Source: Melastoma dodecandrum
Lineage: Eukaryota; Streptophyta; Magnoliopsida; Myrtales; Melastomataceae
NCBI GenBank assembly: GCA_029817715.1
Contig: JARUPY010000473.1
Span: 372,001 to 436,000 of the forward strand
Length of the DNA stretch: 64,000 bases
Direction: 5' to 3'
The notes under the pieces are model-generated. The model saw only the letters and a program-made list of their open reading frames with translations, was not told the DNA's origin and ran no database searches. Both the position numbers and the translations under genes were made by a program. Of this stretch, positions 40,290-52,379 are shown piece by piece (position 1 is the first letter of the stretch; each line of letters begins with the position of its first letter).

Positions 40290-40690
40290 AAAATTTTACG
40301 AACCGTTTTCTAAGTCGCGGTTTCATTTTATAAAGAAGTCGCGATTTAAAATCGCGAATTTGGAGTAATCTATCAAAGTCGCATTTAACCGTGATTTAGA
40401 AAGACTTAGTGAAAAATTAAAGTGAAGTAGTGTTCCTATGTTTGATAGAAGTTACAGTTTCAAACGATGACTTTTATTGAAATTCTGTGTTTGAAATCAT
40501 AATTTTTAATTAAAGTCGGGGTTAAACACCCTATTTATTTCAATTTTTCACTAGTATTTCTAAATCGCGGTTTGAAATCGCGACTTTTTTGTAAAATGAA
40601 AGTGGTGATTTTAAACCGCGACTTATGGACGGTATTTAGGGTATTTCAAAATTAAAATGATATTTCTCATATTTTTTTAGTACCAATGAG
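40290..40690. mobile_element. Palindrome-rich MITE-like repeat
   Basis: The segment repeats AAGTCGCGGTTT and its complement AAATCGCGACTT many times in both orientations (near 40313, 40338, 40563 and 40614), forming nested hairpins. I could not define terminal repeats or a target duplication. Its design matches 52730-53170 and resembles 5625-6092. Confidence 0.5.
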
Positions 40691-40699
40691 GTAGAAACC

Positions 40700-41474
40700 T
40701 CGTATTCTGCCTACACCAGTGGTTGAAAACAATAATTTAATTTTATTCTGGAGAGAAAAAGTGAGAGAGGGAAGACGGAGAAATGGGGCGTGGATTGGAT
40801 GGACTATGGTACAACCAACCAACTGTAATTCAATCCTTCATTTGGGACCCCCAATTGTATATTCCATTCCCTCACATTAAATGGCGGATGCGTGTTTGTC
40901 GGCAACGCTCGTTCAAAACGAACGGGGGGGCCAAGCAGACTTTCAGCCTCCTCTCAGAGTCAAAACAAAACGTCAAAAAGGGGACTTGAAAGTCGGATAT
41001 TTAAAATAACTCCACGTGTGCTTCCATTCTGACACGATTTATCACCGAGATTTTTAAGAGCAAGGTGCAAATTCAGCGTTATCTTTTTAGTTGATTATTT
41101 TAATATGAAGGAAAATCACAACCAGGGGTGTACGATTCCGGACCAGGCTTTTCATATTTTAGTACGTCTGGACCGGACCATCCATCCAACATCTCCCTCC
41201 AGTAAATCACCTAATCCACATGACCTTGGAAATATGGTATCCATCTCATCCCATCGTCACCATAAAATGAATGTTTATAATAATAGTAAAACCTTTCACT
41301 TATCGGACACAAATTCTACCAGGCTCTGACAAATTCACGGTAACTTTGACTTCAGTGACCATCCATCACGGTATACATCTTTTCCTCCTCTGACATTTGA
41401 ATATATGGTAATGCCAGGGAGGTCCTCCCGCGCACATGACATTCAAAGAAATCTATCCGCACCTTGGGGGTGTG
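40700..41474. other. Intergenic, between convergent FBL3 and SAC8 genes
   Basis: Holds the 3' flanks of two genes that point towards each other. No coding sequence or clear repeat seen. Confidence 0.5.
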
Positions 41475-44400
41475 TTACAAAAGACCACATAAACGAGGTC
41501 TGGAACAAATTTGTCTGCCATTAGCTTTGACGAGCGCCATCATTCCAGCAGCCGCTCCGGCACACACCAGCGAGGATACCAGCTGCTGCGTGTTCCGCCC
41601 GGCTGCACAAGTAAGCCAACACTACAATTACACTCCGTCTCTTTTAGGTAGTCTGTGTCCCTCCTTAATCTCCGGCCGAAATTTCGAGGAGGAAAAGATG
41701 TATACCGTGATGGATGGTCACTGAAGTCAAAGTTAAGCCTCCAACCAGCAAAGCCGATGCTATCGGAAGATACTGCATCGGGATACAAATACGAAGTTAA
41801 CTGATGCAAACTAAGCAGGAATCTGGCAACAACGAATTCGGGAGGGAGGGGGCGGATGTAACTCACAGATAATGAATCAAGTCCATGCGATTGTAAGGGA
41901 GACATGCCATCTCTGTTGATGGAGTAGCGACCACTTATCAGATCTATAGCGTCCTGCAGCAAGGACAATAAAGTTTTCTCAAGCAGCAACTGAAGCTAGA
42001 CGCTTTCTGTAAGCTCATGTTCCTATGACCCAACTATATGACAGGAAAATATTTCCTTTGTATATTATCAGGGGTATAACAATGAAGACATCAGTGCTAA
42101 TATGATCGATCCAGTCAATCTTTCAATGACATTAAGGAGATAAGGGTCGGTATGAGGTATCTGAAAATTTAAACTTTTAGTGTATGCGGTGCCTTCGATA
42201 GAAAGATCCCCCGTTGATTCAGACAGCCAGCCAATGTCAATCTTGCAATATAAGACTGACAATAAATCTGTAACCAGGAAAGGCTAAGACTAAAGAAAGC
42301 GAGAAAAGGCTTGCCTGCCGCATTCCATCGTGAAAATTGTTCAGACAATATCTTGAAAGAGCACTCACACCATCCTTAATAGATCCAACAAATGTTTGCC
42401 TTCCATATCTGCATCAAGGTGCCCCAAAATAAAAACCGCCTCCAAGAAATATAAAAGTCTAACTATCAATAGAATATGACACACCTAACCAAGTCCCCTT
42501 TAAGAGCATGAGTCCCAGCATATTCTAGACTTATCTCATCCCCTTGCTCCGCCCACACTGCAGACTTGCAGCGGCAAAACATCAATTAGGATCCGAACAA
42601 GCCATCAAGAGTTTCAGCTAACAAACGGGCATGCTAGAGCATCGCTCACGTATCCTAAACATGGTGTAGTCTTCAATGAACATTGAGATGGACTCCCCAG
42701 GACTAAGTAATCCAATCCTCCGTAGCTGGATATCCAAAGACCTCTGAGCCAGAAAACTCTGTAATATAAAATTCGGAAAATGAGACTTCAGTTGCCATGT
42801 GATCAACAAACAAATAAGAGGAAACAGACCTAATCATGCAGCAGCCTGGATAGCAGAATCCTCTACCAATGACCAAGAGAATGACTTACTATGTTAAGTC
42901 AACTGGACAGATTAAATTCTGAGATAAAAGTAGACATCAAAATCTGATGCATCTTGAACATTTACAGAAGTGCACAGGATGATGTTTTGTATGGACAAGG
43001 TCATGTGACGGCACAAATATATAGAGTGACTATAGAGAGACTGCATATTGGTGATCCTTGAAGTATCGATAAGGAAATTATTAACCCAAAAAGAAAGAAA
43101 CCATCAACCAAAAGTCAAATCGTTGCTTATCAAAAAGAAAAATAGAAGTTGAATCATTGAACCTGGGTCACATTGGTTCGATCAAGACAGTCTATACAGT
43201 TGGCTCTGATGACTCCTCTCTGTTCTTCCATTATATTTTCTTCCGCATCGACTAATAAATATCTGCTCAGCGGGAAGCTCGATGATCAAACAGAAAAAAA
43301 TCTCCAGACTATTCATCAACTTCACCAAAATACCACAAAGAAGCAAGAGATCTCCTCTTTACCTCTGCATTTCAAAGTCTGTAGATAATTCTTCATAAAG
43401 CACTTCGAGGTTCTCAAACCGGGAATTGCCACATATATGATGAAAATCAAAAGCTATATATCTGCGCAGGATATATGGCAGTCAGGGACTCCTGAGACTA
43501 TACAATTGGCATAGCATCTCCAATCATAATCAAATGAACAATTGTTCTTGGAGGAACTACAAGGAAGCAAATTATCTTAAATTCAAGGCGGAAATTTTCA
43601 CCTCACATTTGGCAACTTCTGCATTTGCTCAGCGTACGCCAGGCTCAATTTCCCTTCATCGCCATGCTACAACATTGAAGGGGAAAAACTGAGACACATT
43701 AAGTCAAGCCATGCCAGCAACACCATACTGGTTTAAGTTTGTGAAACAGGGCACAAATGCTTCAATCAAATTACAAAGGTCCTGCATATAAAAGATTCAT
43801 AAACATTCCAAGTAGTAGGCAATTCACAAGAAAAGTTAAGAAGTGAATTAAGAACCCTTTATAAATCTTTGCAAAGCCAGGATCTAGACCATGAGATAAG
43901 AAGTAAAATCATGTATAGGGTGATGACCGGTATATATATATATACAACAACAAATTGATTATACATCAGACCATAGAACAAAAAATTGTCGCTGTGCCTA
44001 AGGCCCTAAACTAGCCTGGTGCCCACTTATCTGAAAATCACTAGACAAGTGATAATGTGCAACACTTAACGGTAATATTGGAATTGTCCTTACTTTATCA
44101 GTCAAGTCAACTGCGATTATGTCTCCATATCTTTGTGAAAGGTCAAGAAAATGCCGTTCCACAACCTTTGACTGCAGGAGCATAGCAGGTAGATTGGACA
44201 CTAAAATACACATCCACGAAACGTTGCAATTACAAATGGAAGCTCACCATTTGGTCATGCTCTATTATTCTGAGTCCTGGCTTATAGCTTAAGTCTACAA
44301 TCTGCTCCCAAAGAAGAGGAATTGAACCTCGAACCTGAAACAATATATGCAAAAGACAAGCATAACAATTAAAAAGTGATGAAAATCATTGCCGGATTGA

Positions 44401-47400
44401 TGGTCTAAAATGCCACGAGATGCATTGCAAATAATGGAGGAAAACAACAACAAGGTTTTTATTTCAGTTGGTGAGGTGGATGATCAAAGGAAGAATCAAA
44501 TAAAACCTTATAGTAGCACAATGTCCACAAACATCTTTGACAAAGATGACTACAGTCCAACAATTATAACAAATGTAAGCCCCAAGAATTTTCACCGCAA
44601 ATAATATTTAATAATGCAATGCTAATTCAAAAGTCTAATTTTGTCCATTAAAATGTTATATTACATCCTCAAAATGTAGCTAAATAACACTTTAGCCTTT
44701 CACGAAAATCCTCCTTAATAACCAACCATGATGAATGAATAGAAAGCGAGACATTATGAAACCACAAAATATGGGGAAGGCCTGCCCCTTGGAATCAGTC
44801 TCTCAACCAAACAAGGTTACCTATAACCATGCCTACTATAATCAGCACCACCAGGTATTTGAGAGATTTTAGAACCAGGACTTATGTCCCAAAATGTGGC
44901 TTCATACCAGCAAAAGTGCCTCTAGCACCAAGATGTTTATTTATTGTATAATTCAGAATATATCCGAAATTTCGAGTTCAAATATTTTGTTGATAAATTT
45001 TATTCTATTTTTTAGAAAATTTTCAGATATCTTTGTTCAGGAACAAATGAAAAACTTGAGATAAGAGACAACTAAACATTCAACTTTCTTGCACATCACC
45101 CAAAATTTTCCATCAAAATTTTCTGTACCTATCCTTTCAACCAGTTTTGATTTTAGAGCTGTATTTTCCTATTGTTTTTATTGACCTTAAGCACAATGTG
45201 AGAAGTTAGATAGAATATGACCAATAAAAAAGCATAACATGAGACGTTAAAGACGTTCTTTCAATGGGCCCTTATCCTTTCTGTGAATATCAGCAATTGC
45301 ATTTAGGAGCTGTATCATGATCTTAACAAGACATCTTCCTATAAGATCCAGAAGGATCAGGTCATTTTACTTATGCAAGGATTTATCCAAGAAAGGACTT
45401 GTGTATGTCGAACACCAAGTGAAAGTGGGCAGTAGATTGGCCAGGGAGTAGTGATTGGTTTGGATGGATATCATAAACAACAAACTGGCTTGCACAAGAC
45501 CCTCAGGCTGTTTCTGGGAGCACAGGAATCCACTGTGGAGGTATAACCACATATTTTATAGGAAACATTTAATGTAATGTAAAAAGAAAAACTTGTCTGC
45601 CAACTTTCCATTTCCTGCCTTTTCCTTTTCTCATCTATTAGCCGTTACACCCAAACGGATACTTAAGCTGGCTAAGAATTGGCCAATTCTTCAAGTGTAG
45701 TTGGATCAACAAAAAAGAATCAACAACCTCGGCTAACAGATTCTCTACAGGAGGTAAAGAGGGGGATATATTAACAAAGAAACACCAGCAATACCTGTAA
45801 CAATGACAACTTGAGCCCTTTCGCTTCAACGATTTGTTCAGTCTCAATGAAGTTGGCAGTGTCTCCTTCCATATTTGCACCCCTTCTCCACATCCTTGTC
45901 CCTAAAGATGCAGTAATTTTCATGATGGGGGTGGCTTAGCCATTCAATCAACACAGAGTTAACAAAAATAATTTGGTCTCACCGAGACGCCGTGTGCATC
46001 TTCTTGAGATCAATGTCATGATTGTAGGGATGCCTTTCAATTGCAATTCGGCAGTTTTAAAACGTATCTGGAGTCAAGGGAAGACATCACAATTTCTGAA
46101 CACTTTTATGATCTCTAATGACAGGGAAACTGCGCCTTTTTCTACAAGATAATCATCATATATACAGGAAAATACAATTACAATGGAGCTACCCCAGGAA
46201 AGAGTAGAATTCTATCCCTGGGCACAATTCAAGGAGAGACATGAATGCCTATGATGCCCTAATCCCTGTAGGGACCCTAAAGACATGACCATACAACTGG
46301 CATGACTAGTATGAAGCCATGTGGTCCCACACCAGCAGCATGCACAAAAATTCATAATTTCAAAGTAATTTGAGGATATTTCCTTGCAGCAATGGGAGGA
46401 TGAACTTATCTAGCTGCAATTGAGACCATGTAAACGTTATAAAATTTCTTCTGTATATGATCAGTAGGAAACAGTAATTCAAGGAGGTTCAGAAACCATC
46501 TCTTATTCACCTTGAGTTCAATAAGCTCCTCCAAAAGATTTTTGTTCCAAACAAATCTGGGGTCAGCCTGATAACTGAAAGTCAGTGTCCATGACCAAAA
46601 ATAATGTAAGCAGCCAAAATTTATAAAATACATAAAATGGAGTTTTCTACATAAATAATATATCTTTTAAAATAGTGAAATAAATTATCTTTTACATGCT
46701 TTCTAAAATTATCGAGGTGGTGTCAATTCAAATGCCGACTTAATCTTTTATTTAAATTGGAACTTAGATGGTGTGTTGGCACTTCAAATGCCGATTTAAG
46801 TAGAAATCTAAGTTGGCACTTGAAATCCCGACGCGGACTGGGAAATTTGGAAAGAATTTCAAGAATCTTCTATAATATCCAGAAAAATGTGACATTTCAA
46901 CTAGCCTATAGGATGAACAATAGCTAATAGATATCAGCAAAAGCAACAACTCCACCCAGAGCAGAGTGCGCAAAAAGAGATCCAACAAGCAAAAATATAA
47001 ACAAAACTGCAACCTTGAACCAGTGATTGATCAGTAGATAGATGTTATATTTTCAAGTGTCATAAAGGAAAAAATATATATATATATATACACCTCCCGA
47101 AATAGAAGCAGCATTCTTATCGAGCAACATAGAACGTATTTTATTAAATGAAATGACTCAGAATTTAAAACAAGATGGATATCCAATGGGCAGAAAGGTT
47201 AGTCAACCAACCTGCTTCCAGGGAGGTTTTCTCATCCAACCATCTGCCAGTTGAAACCTTCTCTGCATGCTAAAGAAAATGCAATCAAGATCTTGATCTC
47301 AAAAAGACAAAACAAAATAAAAATAAATTGATGCAGACTCAATGTCTCCATATACGTAAATCCAATGAATGCCAAAACATACTTAAGTGTTATGTCAGTT

Positions 47401-48609
47401 TCGTATGAATAGTATAGTCCTGGTGTCGACTCTATCACCTTCAGCAGAGCCATAAAATAGGCTTCATATTTTTTCTGCAGGAAATTTGTCGTGGTCAAAA
47501 TTCTTTACTAGATTTGAGGGGATCACTAAAGGCTTCATTGAAGGAAAGAGGAACAAAGAAGATTTTACTTCTTGTGGAGTCGAAAGGTTCACTGCCTTGT
47601 TGCAGCAGAGGAATCTCATGGATGTTACTCGATATATTGGAAAGCCAAACAAGGTTCCTACTTCTTTTCGTGAAGTTATTACGAGCACATATGTTCCTGC
47701 ACCATTGAAGAAAATGGTGAATCCCGGAGTGGGAAGCAGATGAAGCACGGGAATAATTTTCACATAGAAAAAGAGTTAGAATTTATCTAAAACCTAACAT
47801 GCCAACAAGCTCTCGTATAGGGAAACTGAGCTAAAATTAACCTGTAGAACACATACCGGCAAGTAATCGGATAGTTCCAACAACTCCGTAAATGATTGAA
47901 GTCCTGCAATTGTCGGCAGGAACGTCCTCGTCTTCTATAAATTACGTGTACAATCAACAACCAGAATCCCATCAAAACAAGCATGTTCTTGAATATAGGA
48001 GAACACGTCCAAAAATAGGAAGCCCTACATCTAGGGAAATCATGCCATAAGGACTGACAGACCCGGATAATTACCAGGAACATAAAACAACACCAAATTC
48101 TTCAAGGTCAGTTGTCTAATACTTTCCCATGAACATACGGAACAATGCACGTGCATGTTCTAGCAGAAATCTCTCCAGTTTGATTCATTATCATTATATG
48201 GAATGCGAATCTCAAAGAAGATTAGAAAGCTAAAGCGAAAACGAAGAGTTCATTTCTCTAAAATGGAAATGAGAACAAAACCAAAAAAGAAGAAGTGCGC
48301 AGATTTTGTAATCAATAGTTTTCTGAATCCGACCACCGGTGGGACTTTATCTCGCACACGCCGAGGAGTAAGCCAGGAAAGCTACAAATCTGTCGGACGT
48401 CAAAACTCAATAAAAAAGAGCGGGAGAGAAGTGAGTTAAATAGGGAGGGGAGACAGACCGCCGACGAGGGGAGAGAGGATGTCACCGGAGCGACTTTCGA
48501 CAGAGAAGCCTTGGATCGGGGATTCCTTGGACCTGATGACGAACTTCCCGGGAAGTTCCTGGAGTTGGAGCTCCTCGAAGAGCCTGAACCTCTCGGGAGG
48601 TGCTTCCAT
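41475..48609 (-). CDS. SAC8: SAC8-like phosphoinositide phosphatase
   Basis: Twenty exons give an unbroken 590-residue protein: 48609-48459, 47934-47857, 47696-47569, 47474-47383, 47269-47212, 46567-46511, 46413-46380, 46063-45983, 45901-45795, 44334-44248, 44171-44094, 43666-43602, 43461-43363, 43262-43163, 42758-42650, 42557-42485, 42408-42315, 41953-41867, 41772-41706 and 41602-41475. The Sac domain contains TPGLYYSYETDITL, RRCTRRLGTRMWRRGAN and the catalytic CX5R loop in NCIDCLDRTN (exon 14). It would remove phosphate from PI4P or related lipids. Two C-terminal hydrophobic segments (LPIASALLVGGLTLTSV and SLVCAGAAAGMMALV) anchor it to ER or Golgi membranes. ESPIQGFSVESRSGDI near the N-terminus favours SAC8 over SAC7/RHD4. 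Introns 7 (AT-AC) and 17 (GC-AG) are non-canonical. Confidence 0.96.
46064..46379 (-). other. U12-type AT-AC intron of the SAC8-like gene
   Basis: On the coding strand the intron begins ATATCCTC and ends CCAGATAC. A branch-point match TTCCCTTGAC (46073-46082; consensus TTCCTTRAC) places the branch A 10 nt from the acceptor, as expected for the minor spliceosome. Only this boundary keeps the frame and restores the family motif LLQGSFK...AELQLK. No usable GT or AG exists at the exon edges. Confidence 0.85.
46640..46860. repeat. Palindrome-containing repeat within a SAC8 intron
   Basis: AAATGCCGACTTAA and related words (AATGCCGATTTAA, AAATCCCGACG) recur in the intron between exons 6 and 5. They resemble the internal units of the MITE-like repeats at 5625 and 40290. 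Ends not defined. Confidence 0.35.
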
Positions 48610-48729
48610 CGCCGGGATGCTGCTGAAATTTCCCTTTTCGGGGGTTTGGAGATGAAACGGGGATTTTTCAAGACGCGCGGAGGTGATTAGCTGGTTCAAG
48701 TTGGATTAGGATCCAAGTGAGATTAGGCT

Positions 48730-50690
48730 GGTTGGTAGGTCGGTAGTTATTATAATAAAAATAATTGCGGGCGCGCTTTCCGGAAGTTTGGGCCTTCCTC
48801 ATTTATATGTTCAACCCGCGGTTTCAAGATGATTAGTTGTAATTTTGTATGGATTTGTTTAAGGAGTGCCTCATCGCATGTTTTTTAAGTCGTGTTTTTT
48901 TTTTAATATTTTAAAATTAAAAACTACATTTTAACTCTATAATAATTTTAAAATAATACAAAATATGATTTTAATTTTCAAAATATTGTTCGTTGTTTCA
49001 ATCCGCGACATTAAAAATATAAAGAAATTATGATTCGGAAGAACAACATCGGAGACAAAGTTTATTACTCTTTCTTGTTTTGTTTTCGTAGTAGTGATGT
49101 AATCCAAGACCATGTTTTTAGTAGAGTAGGGCATTTCCACAACCTCGACATTGCATTGGGTGTCGCGATTTAGGATCTCGACACTAAAGTCCTAATGTCG
49201 CAATCTTAATTTGCAGTATTGAAGGAATTTACAAGCGTTATTGTAATAAATGACTACTCCTTAGTATTTTCAATATTGTGATTCGAAGCATGCTAGATAT
49301 TTTAAATACTAAAATCTTATTTCATAACTAATGGTATTTACATAGGTACGTATTTATAGAATCACGCCTGAGAGGTACACTTCTCCTTACGGCAAAGCCG
49401 ATCTAATTCTCGCTTTGGTCCCCAACACTAGATCGGACTGATTCTCTTCCCTTCTCCTTGCTTATCTAAAACAAGCATTTGCCCCCATTCACTGGCCTGG
49501 ATGAGGCGGCCGTTACTAATTCATGTAACTCAACAGCCGGAAATTTGTAAAAGTACTCTTCAAATATGCCTAATGCCACAAATCAATAATCACATCAGTT
49601 TTTTTCTAAATTAAAGAATTTAACATTAAAACCAAAAGATACAGAACCCAACTGTTCTATATCACGATCGAAAATTCACTAAAACAGAGGAAAATAGAGC
49701 AAAGTTTCTAATGATGATGAAACTGAATGCAAGTTTTTGACATTTTACCACCTTGACTAGCAAACTGCTCCCTGATGAGTGTAGAGGCACTTTTGGTGTT
49801 TATATGCCGTGTTTATCTCTTTAAATTTTTGTATAAAAGTTTGTTTTCCAGCACGGGCAATGACAAGAAGACGAGAAGTAACTTGTCCTTGCGCCTCCTA
49901 ACCTTGTTCTCATATCCATCCATCTCGACGTAGCCATTGACACAGTTCTTCATCAGACAATGCCTGGTAGGAGAATTTCCAGTTTCTGTCAACATTTTCT
50001 TACTGCACAAGCTATGCTAATGTTAGAGCCTTATTTCAGCACAAAAGACAAGTCAGAAACTTCTCACGTTATTTATTCAAAAAGGAAAAATGACTGTCGC
50101 ACAGATTTTCGAACTTGGGTCGCTACAAGAAGCTAATCTCTATGATTTTCTTTTACACCAGAAGAAGTAATATCTATGCCCTCTCTTCCAAAGATCTCAC
50201 TTCGTGGGAACCACGTACTGAGATTGGCATGCATCTGCCTATCACAAAGGATCAGGCATTAGGAAAGCAACAGGTTGTAATGGCAGGCATCGGTTTGTAA
50301 TGCCACAAAATGTCGTGATCCTTTGAGAACTGTTTTACTATGCTCAAGAGTCGTTAAGGAAACAAGAAGTCCCTCGACTTAAATAGAGCAACGCCAATTC
50401 CAACTAAAGGATAAAATATCGGACTATTTGGCAGTAGTAATAACGATCCTCCTTGGCATGCACACAACTCATCGCAACAAAACTATCACAAACATCGAGA
50501 AGGAGTCCTACTATCAGGGGATTCCAGGCAACAGGTAGCCTACGAGGCCTTTCCCCACCAGCTGGGGCGACTACATGGATCCCCTATTGCCGACAATCTA
50601 GTCACACCTCACTAGTGGCCAAGTCACAGGGTGTCGGGGTTGACGACGAGGGACCGGAAGGTGGCCACGGTTGCTGGCGGGGGCTTGTCT
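48730..50690. other. Intergenic with MITE-like remnant; no gene recognised
   Basis: At 48880-49220 an AT-rich tract contains GTCGCGATTTAGGATCTCGACA-type palindromes, again like the MITE-like repeats. The remainder (49220-50690) has no coding sequence I can support. GC-rich sequence at 50540-50695 may be a fragment of an unidentified gene interrupted by the solo LTR on its right. Confidence 0.4.
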
Positions 50691-50700
50691 CCGTCCGTCG

Positions 50701-52374
50701 TGTTAGAATTCGGGCACAGCGGAAGCAGTAAAACAATATTTTTCAGCCCAGAATAATCTGATCTCATGGTAAGTATGATAGAAATAATTTTATAAAGAAT
50801 AAAAATAATTCTTACCCGGAAATCGTACCTTAAAATCTCCGAATAAACAAAGCGTAATTGCGAACAATCTAGAGCCCCAAGTGTGACTCCTCTAGCGGTA
50901 TCCACGCGCACACGATCACGAACACTTGACGATCCGATAGGTGCTAGCCTCTTGGATCGACAAAGAAGAAAATACGGAAACAAAGCTTGAATCGTATGTG
51001 CTCCTTTTTCCGAAAATATTTCTCCAGTCACTGGACTCTCTCCCTCACCGTCTCTTTTCTATGATCCTCAAAAACCATCAGACTCACCCTTCTGATTACG
51101 TTTTTTTTTATTTTAGAAACCTTCCGTTTTCTCAAAATAAATCATAGTAACGGAATAAATTAATTGGCACAATTAATGGAAAGAAACCAACTCAGATTCA
51201 TTCCAACGTGCACATGAATAAATTATTAAAAATAAAATAAAATAAATTATTCTATCCGTGGTACATATATTTAAAATAATTTACTTAAATAAAATATATT
51301 GGATATAATATCTCAATAAATAAATAAATAGCTAATATATATCCTTTATAAAATCGACCCGAATAAATCCATATTCGATCATGGTCTATAGCTTGTTTGT
51401 TTCCGATATTTCAGAATAAATTAATAATCCAATTAATTCTAATTCTGAAATAATAAAATGATCAATTTTAGTATCCACTAAAATAATCAATAATACAATG
51501 TTCGTGTCGACGTGCTATGCGTGCGACCCTCTAGGTCCCATACACGAAGGTAGTGTATATCCATACACAAACTAAGGTAACCGTCTAGCAACAGTTTTTA
51601 GTCACCCAACGTGTTAGGATAATGATTATAAATCATAAACCACTATGAACCGATTACCGTGTAATTCAATCTCTTCATCTAACCGATATCTCAATTAATT
51701 TGGCGCAAAATACATCATCACCAAATTAATTGTTTTACTTGATTACCAAGATATAATAGACTCTCTTGAATGTAAAACATTCCTCCCATGGCCATGGATT
51801 TTAGAGTCACTAATATCTCTATCAAGTGGCCTAGATGTCAACTCTCTAATCCAAGAGAGCGATGAATCCTATATTGACTCAACACTATTCTCTCTACGCT
51901 TTGTCACACACCCAACAATCGTATTACTCACAATCCGGTTAAAGACTGCTTTTAATGACGTCAAAGTGCGCAAACTCCACGCATAGAATAAATGAAGGTC
52001 TCAAGTCAAAAGATCAGTTACACTCGTCCATAAAAAAGATTGACCAATGATGTTCAATATGTGGTATCATCTTAATCGGGCCGTGTCCAGTATCCCTAAT
52101 CTTAGGGTACCCCTAAGTATAACATGGAACACTATCCCTTGGTCTATCTTAACCTCGGCTATACTTAGCGATGATCTAGATGTCCATGTCCCCTCTAAAC
52201 ATCTGTCCGATCACGGATTATTTCAGATTAATATACTCAATAATCTGTGGGACTTTATCATTAATAATTTTACGTGCAGAAAAGTAAAATAATCAATGAC
52301 AAATACTCGCCTTTATTAATTATTTATCTACAAATACATTAAAGTGTCTTGGCACATACGTGCACACACTAACA
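50701..52374. mobile_element. Solo LTR with 5-bp target duplication
   Basis: It starts TGTTAGAATTC and ends CACTAACA, so TGTTAG...CTAACA are inverted ends. The 5-mer CGTCG lies immediately on both sides (50696-50700 and 52375-52379). It is 1674 bp long with no pol coding. The interior (for example GGTCCCATACACGAAGGTAG and GGTATCATCTTAATCGGGCC) resembles long LTRs of plant Copia-type elements. A single LTR with matching target duplication is the product of recombination between two LTRs of a once complete element. Orientation is not certain. Confidence 0.85.
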
Positions 52375-52379
52375 CGTCG

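Noticed and set aside
47486..47743. 85-codon plus-strand frame
   Set aside because: Lies antisense over SAC8 exon 3 (47569-47696) and its neighbouring intron sequence.
50624..51031. 135-codon minus-strand frame
   Set aside because: It spans the outer boundary of the solo LTR, so its open state is accidental.
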